Source: Gordionus sp. m RMFG-2023 (Eukaryota; Nematomorpha; Gordioida; Chordodea; Parachordodidae). From it: a DNA stretch of 64,000 nucleotides. Below, piece after piece: positions 58,786 through 64,000 of this stretch. Each line of letters starts with the position of its first letter. The stretch's first letter is position 1. A model generated the notes under the pieces. That model searched no databases. It saw only the letters and a program-made list of their open reading frames with translations, and was not told where the DNA came from. The position numbers were made by a program, and so were the translations under genes. The DNA is taken from contig NC_088775.1 of the NCBI RefSeq assembly GCF_954871325.1, forward strand, positions 13,493,561 to 13,557,560, read 5' to 3'.

Positions 58786-61700
58786 TCATCTGAAATATCT
58801 ATCTTTGATGCGAAAGAGTTTTCTGATAGACCTTTTGCAATTATTAAGCTTTATAAATTGTTTCATGTTTACATTCAGCTCCATCACGTCTTTTATAGCT
58901 TTGTAATACCATAACGATTTATATTTAGTATACTGTTTCCCTTTATGTGTATATAACCAAACAATAGCATCATGTGCAAGGTTGTGATCTAAGTTCCTTA
59001 TTATATGGGCTAGGAACTGTATCCGACGTTTTTTTAACGTAATATTTATTGGAGTGTGGCTAGATTTCCTCCAGAGGTTAGAGTTAGAGATGACTCTGGG
59101 ATAAAAAATACCATTTATAGTTCTCAGACAATTATTTATAAAGGATTGAATGCGTCTTAAGTCAGTCTTGTTAACTTCCCATATGTCACTTCCATATAAT
59201 AAAATGGGGATAATAGTAGAGTTGAATAGCCTCAACCTCGTAAAAACCGATATTTCCGTAGACTTCCAGATTTTCATGTACATATAGAACGCTCTTTTGG
59301 CTTTTTGCATTCTAATCTTCATTTCTTCTTTGCATTCCCCCTTGTTATTGAGCATCACACCCAGGTATTTGATATTATTTACTTTTTTGATAACGTTCCC
59401 GCCTACCAAAAGATTTTGAATCGGTGGTGTATTTGGCGAGGAAAGAATAACCGTTTTATTGAAATTAATTTTTAAACCAACTCTGAGGCTTATGGTTTCG
59501 ATAAGGTAGATCAGACTTACAGTCTCTTCAATTTTTTTGATATTACAACAATATCGTCGGCATACGAAACGATCTTATTAACAAAGTGAAAATTTTCATT
59601 AGACCCAAAGTCAGCCAAGTCTGCAGCAGCATTTACCTCCTTCATGACTTTATCTATTATGATGTTAAAGAGAAGCGGTGATAAAGTGCAACCTTGTTTT
59701 ACTCCCTTTTTTATCTTGAAGGAGGGTGATATTTTATCGTTTGTTTTAAAACATGAAGTTAATTTGGAATAATGATTTCTTAAGATGGAGATAATATTTT
59801 GTTCGATACCGCACTCTGATAGTGCTACCCATAAGGCGTTATGGTCTACATTATCGAAGGCCCTACTAAAATCAATAAAAGTGTAATAAGACGGAATCCT
59901 GTATTTCCAGCACTTTTGCATAATTATTTTCAGCGATAAAATAGGTTCCAAAATTTTTTTATTTGGCCTATATGCGCAGATATATTTAGAAAGAAGATGG
60001 GGTGTGGAAGTTAAGATCCTGTTCTTGATGAGTGTCATAAAGACTTTCGATACACAGGAGGTCAGAGTTACTGCCCGATAGTCCGCGAATTTCTTAGGTT
60101 CCTTGATTTTCGGGAAGTTACACAGGAGAGATTTATTTCATTCTGTCGGAGTTTTCCCACTTTCCCAAATTTTGTTAAAGAGAGCAAGGAGAAAAGAAGA
60201 GATTATGTTCGGGGATATTTTTAAATATTCAGCAATAATGTTATCCAAACCGAGCTCTATTGTTCCGTAGTTTCTTTATAATGTTTGAAATTTCATTTGA
60301 AGAGAAACCAGCCGGGGATATAATTGTATGATAGTTAAAGGAGTAGCCTTGCGGGAGTCGAAAATCGACATATAATAATCCAGCCACAGTGCCATTTGCT
60401 CATCTTGGTCTGTTATGGTTTTCCCATTCGCTAAGACAATCATAGGGAGTTTCACGAAGCAATTGGATTTACAGAAGTACTTTAATTTTTTATATGCATC
60501 ATAGATCCAGTTTTCTTTCATATCTTTATCAATATCAGCCGCCCTTTTAGCTATAAAAATTCTCCTATCTTTCCGTAGTAATCTTTTAATGTCTTTCCAT
60601 AAATCAATGTTAGAGCTGTTCGTCATTCTTAGTTGATATATCTTCTCAAGAGTTTCATCAGACATCCACCTAGATACAAGATTTACGTTTGGCAGTCTCT
60701 CATAAGATTCCGCTAGTTCTTTCTTAAAAAGTACCCAACAATCTTCAACGTTTCCATTTCTGGTAACATTAATAAAGGTTCCTTTTTTCGAAATAAGGGA
60801 TTGTTCAAAGAGAGTTTTGTTTCCTTGCAATAGAAACTTATTTGATTTACGTGGAAAAATTATATTGGACGAGGTAACATTAATGGCCATTAAGTTAGGA
60901 ATACTATTATTATGGTATCCCCAGATATTTTTTATTTTTATAACTGCAATAACCATCTTATGATCAGATATGTTGACCCTTGTAGATGCTTTAACATCCA
61001 CAAACCAACTATGAATATTAGAAATAAAGAAGTCAATTTGAGATATCTGTCTGCCCCTCACAAAGGTATATTTGTTGATATCACGATGGCAGAAAAAAGT
61101 ATTTTCTACCTTAAAGTTTGTTACTGCAGTAATCTAGGAACTTTATGCTGTCTACATCATTAGATTGTTGAATGGCAGCTTGCCCAATAACTCTACTGAT
61201 ATATTCACTGTCTTTTCCTATTTTCATATTGAGATCACCCAGGATTATTACGTTATATCTATTTGAGAGAGAGTTTAATATATTTATCATTACGTCCAAA
61301 AAAATTTTCCTCATGTTCCTATTAGGTGGGGCATAAAAATTCACAACAATAGTGGGTCTAAACTTGGTATTCAGATATAGGAGTCCACATCTCTCCGACA
61401 CAGGTACAAATTTTATAATGTATTTATGTAAACGTTTCTTAGTCAAAAAGGCGATTCCGGCCCAACTATTTGAAGTGATTCCCGAACAAAACATCTTATA
61501 TACACTAAAATATGCCATACTGTTACCTGGGCAATGAGTTTCCTGGATGCCTATTAAATCTACTCCTTCTGCTTTCAACAATCTTAATAGAACCGCCAAT
61601 TTATTATTTAATCCATTTATATTTAATGAAGCTATTTGTAACTTTCCTGCGAATAATTCCTCCATAACAGTGTACTGGTTTGAATCCAAAAGTGTATTAA
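58786..61700 (-). mobile_element. Non-LTR retrotransposon (LINE) with APE endonuclease and reverse transcriptase
   Basis: Minus strand. The endonuclease domain (61689-60900) has SLNINGLNNKL, GVDLIGIQETH, VIILGDLN and, after a frameshift near 61115, ISQIDFFIS and ISDHKMV. The reverse transcriptase (about 60300-59400) has ADYRAVTLTSCVSKVFM, YYTFIDFSRAFDNVDHNALW, GVKQGCTLSPLLFNIIIDKV and the catalytic IVSYADDIVV. The C-terminal part (59409-58786) has KYLGVMLNNKG, NSTIIPILLYGSDIW and a tail with NLWRKSSHTPI and RIQFLAHIIRN. The layout (single reading frame, endonuclease first, no RNase H seen) suggests an RTE-like clade, not proven. Frameshifts near 61115, 60300 and 59520 plus stops around 60050-60270 show a dead copy, though most of it is continuous. 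Confidence 0.9.
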
Positions 61701-61984
61701 CGCAATTAGGAAATTATAAGTGCAGAAACAAATAATAATATAATAGACAAAGAAGGTGATGAAACTTTTTTGAAATTTAAATTACAGGAAAAAATTAGTT
61801 TTTAAAGTTTACAATTAGAATGACAGTAATTTATTCTATTTTTAAAAACAAAACTATACAATACATCTGGAAAGTCACGCGACAGATGACGGTATACACG
61901 TTATAAATATTTATGGCAGTGCCATTTTCTTAACGTTTTCAATATTTTTTGAGTTTTGAAGACAATATTGTTTATCATTTATTT
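61701..61984. other. Spacer between the LINE 5' end and the NUDT18-like gene
   Basis: About 280 nt of AT-rich DNA that must contain the promoter of the Nudix gene. No distinct promoter element was recognised. Confidence 0.3.
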
Positions 61985-63182
61985 ATGCCCTATAAAGCAG
62001 AAATAAATGAATTTATTAAAAACAAGATTCGCACTATAAAACTAAATGAGAGAAGTATATTAAGAGTTTTGATTTAAGTTTATAATTATTGGAAAGATCC
62101 AAAATTAAAGCTTCGCCAAAATATCTCATACATTGTATGTGCCTTAATTGTTGAAGATGATCGTATTCTTTTGTTGCAAGAAATTAAATATCCATTTACA
62201 GGGAAATGGTATATTCCTGGAGGCAAACTTACTTACAGAGAAAATTTAGGCGTAAATATTGTATATAGCAATCAAACTCATAATTTTAAAGGTAGGTGCA
62301 TGTCGGGAAACTCTTGAAGAAACTGGTATAAAATGTCATCCTATATCTTTAATAAGTGTAGAATGTGATAAAGGAAAGTGGTTTCGATGTATATTTCACT
62401 GTTCACCTCAAGGTCTTTAAAATAAATTTCATTCTTTAACTTTATCTTAGGTGGTACCCTAAAAACATATCCCAATAAACATTCTCTTAAAGCTGACTGG
62501 TTTTCTATAACTGATATTTATCAAGATAAAATTAACTTAAGGTGATTTGTTAATTTTTTTTCTAAAATGATTATCTAGATACAATGATCTTAAATCTATA
62601 CTCCAATTGCCATATGTGCAAAACTTAAATAAAAAGTCAAATAACATTATAAACCCAATTTTGAAGCCTCACAAACAATTAACTATTCAGCTTATAATTC
62701 TTTGTTATATAAAAAAGTATAACTATAATTAATTAATATCTAGTATGTGTTTAGAACTTCGAATATCAGAATAATATTTGATAATCAAGATAATTTACCT
62801 CTTTATTATATATATCAATATATATTTACATCTGAAATGATTTTGCGAAACTATGTTGAAGTATATTTTGTAAATTTTATTATATATTTAGCTAAAATAG
62901 GATATATTTGATGCTAACACCCAACCCTATTTTTATAAATTATATGGAATTTTAAACCTTGAACATTGTGCATTCAAGAGCAATGATGTGACAGATGGAT
63001 TCTTGATGACATTTTTGATTAAATTAATGTTTAAGAATCAACCTATTATAAAAAATATCAATGATGACAATATAGCACCCTTTAAAATCACTAAATTGCG
63101 ATCCCTCAACCAGAGTGCTTTTAAAACTGCAATTACAAATAACTATTATGTTCCTTTTAAATTTGTTCATCTTTTACCATAA
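61985..63182 (+). CDS. NUDT18: NUDT18-like Nudix hydrolase, seven exons with 24-40 nt introns
   Basis: Exons: 61985-62054, 62079-62251, 62292-62412, 62451-62541, 62579-62716, 62755-62860, 62901-63182. All introns are GT...AG, of 24, 40, 38, 37, 38 and 40 nt; phases agree and the total is 981 nt (326 residues plus stop), close to human NUDT18 (323). The Nudix box is split by intron 2: GGKLTYRENL then GVGACRETLEETGI, fitting GX5EX7REUXEEXGU with all acidic residues present. Before it is RQNISYIVCALIVEDD, after it GGTLKTYPNKHSLKADWF, both as in NUDT18. The last exon has YGILNLEH and TDGFLMTFLI, matching the family's C-terminal domain. Family members hydrolyse oxidised guanine nucleotides such as 8-oxo-dGDP. 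The first intron (24 nt) contains an in-frame TAA and so must be removed if this start is right; the start is the least certain part. Confidence 0.9.
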
Positions 63183-64000
63183 GTCATATTAAATATGATA
63201 ATTATAGTAAAATATTATACAAATACAAATAAATCCAATTTTATTTGACAAATCAAATATATTTTAATTTTGTTTAATTCATTCAAGTGAAATTTATATA
63301 ACTCATTCAAATGAAATTTATTTGAATTACTTGCACAAAATGAATAAAAATATTCATTTATAGTGCAATGCCATATGTATGTAAATAAAATTTACTACCC
63401 CTAGAATTGTAAATTGTGCACTTAAAAATTGAACCAATCATGTTCAAAATTTTACTTTGGATCATTCCATATTTAATCGATCAAGAAAGACACATTTTTG
63501 GCCGACCCCTTTTAAAATTGTTAATAATTTCTGGAATTGTTTAGATAGGTTAATAAATGAGAAGCCGTTTATTTTAGCTAGTTAGCACCTGGTTACCAAA
63601 ATATAGGGCCTCAAAGTGCGAAAAATAATTACTTTTGAATCTGTAAAATTTTTAAAATGCTCATATCTGAAAAACTATTTATAGTAAAAATAAATATAGT
63701 ATATTAAATTATAGGGTAAAAAAATCTCTAAAGGCCTATCGAAAGAAGAAAAAATTAGGCGCCAATTTGAGTCTTTAACTTCCGGTTTACCAATATATAC
63801 CCTTGTTTTTAAGCAATAAAAGGAGTTGGTTTTCGAAAAAAAAAGTCTTTTATTTAGGCACTTTTTATAAATATATATACCGCTATTGGCTCTTCTGAAA
63901 TATGCAAAATTGAAATTTATTTGCATAAAATAGATCTATACTAAACTACATTGTTAACATTTTGTTGTTAATCTACCAATAACATTTCGAATTTCTATTC
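63183..64000. other. AT-rich flank downstream of the Nudix gene
   Basis: No gene recognised. The stretch from about 63440 to 63800 is slightly less AT-rich (for example GGCCGACCCCTTTT and TAACTTCCGGTTTACC) and may be part of a dispersed repeat, without identifiable ends. Confidence 0.3.

Noticed and set aside
61352-61735. Plus-strand frames over the LINE 5' end
   Set aside because: They are antisense to the endonuclease domain.

Overview
The window is strongly AT-rich eukaryotic DNA in which two host genes can be read exon by exon and nearly everything else is transposon-derived. The organism is probably an animal. The evidence is a casein kinase 1 of the delta/epsilon type, a full-length NUDT18-like Nudix protein, and animal-type hAT, piggyBac, Tc1/mariner, LINE and DUF7869-like elements. 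Intact small introns are tiny (24 to 45 nt) while others reach 12 kb. That mix would suit a reduced or fast-evolving animal lineage (dicyemid, orthonectid or myxozoan are examples that come to mind), but the sequence does not settle this.

Region 1 (about 0.2 to 34.8 kb, minus strand) is one CK1 kinase gene of ten exons. All splice phases agree and give a 697-residue protein: a complete kinase domain (about residues 1 to 290) followed by a tail of about 400 residues with four histidine-rich blocks. Its first intron is 45 nt; introns 2, 4 and 5 are 12.0, 5.4 and 11.8 kb and are packed with insertions. These include several hAT elements with perfect 8-bp target duplications, a piggyBac copy flanked by TTAA, a Tc1/mariner remnant, a Mutator- or hAT-like element whose ends are inverted arrays of a 17-bp minisatellite, a C-poor insert with 206-bp direct repeats, and small palindromic MITEs.

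Region 2 (34.8 to 40.1 kb) has no recognisable gene. Region 3 (40.1 to 54.5 kb) is a nested composite. A large fold-back element, with inverted arms starting at 40621 and ending near 54503, was invaded by a 3.4-kb element carrying a DUF7869-like candidate transposase (47007 to 50398), by a 3.5-kb hAT element (50949 to 54416) and by a 576-bp MITE (45109 to 45684). Removing the insertions restores the right arm.

Region 4 (54.5 to 61.7 kb) holds another MITE copy, a palindrome, a decayed piggyBac transposase and a 2.9-kb LINE with endonuclease and reverse transcriptase domains on the minus strand. Region 5 (61985 to 63182, plus strand) is a compact seven-exon NUDT18-like gene of 326 residues with introns of 24, 40, 38, 37, 38 and 40 nt.

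The two host genes show no functional link; their contrast in intron size is the clearest biological pattern. Exon models come from conceptual translation and splice-phase matching by eye, without transcript evidence. No tRNA, rRNA or CRISPR was recognised.
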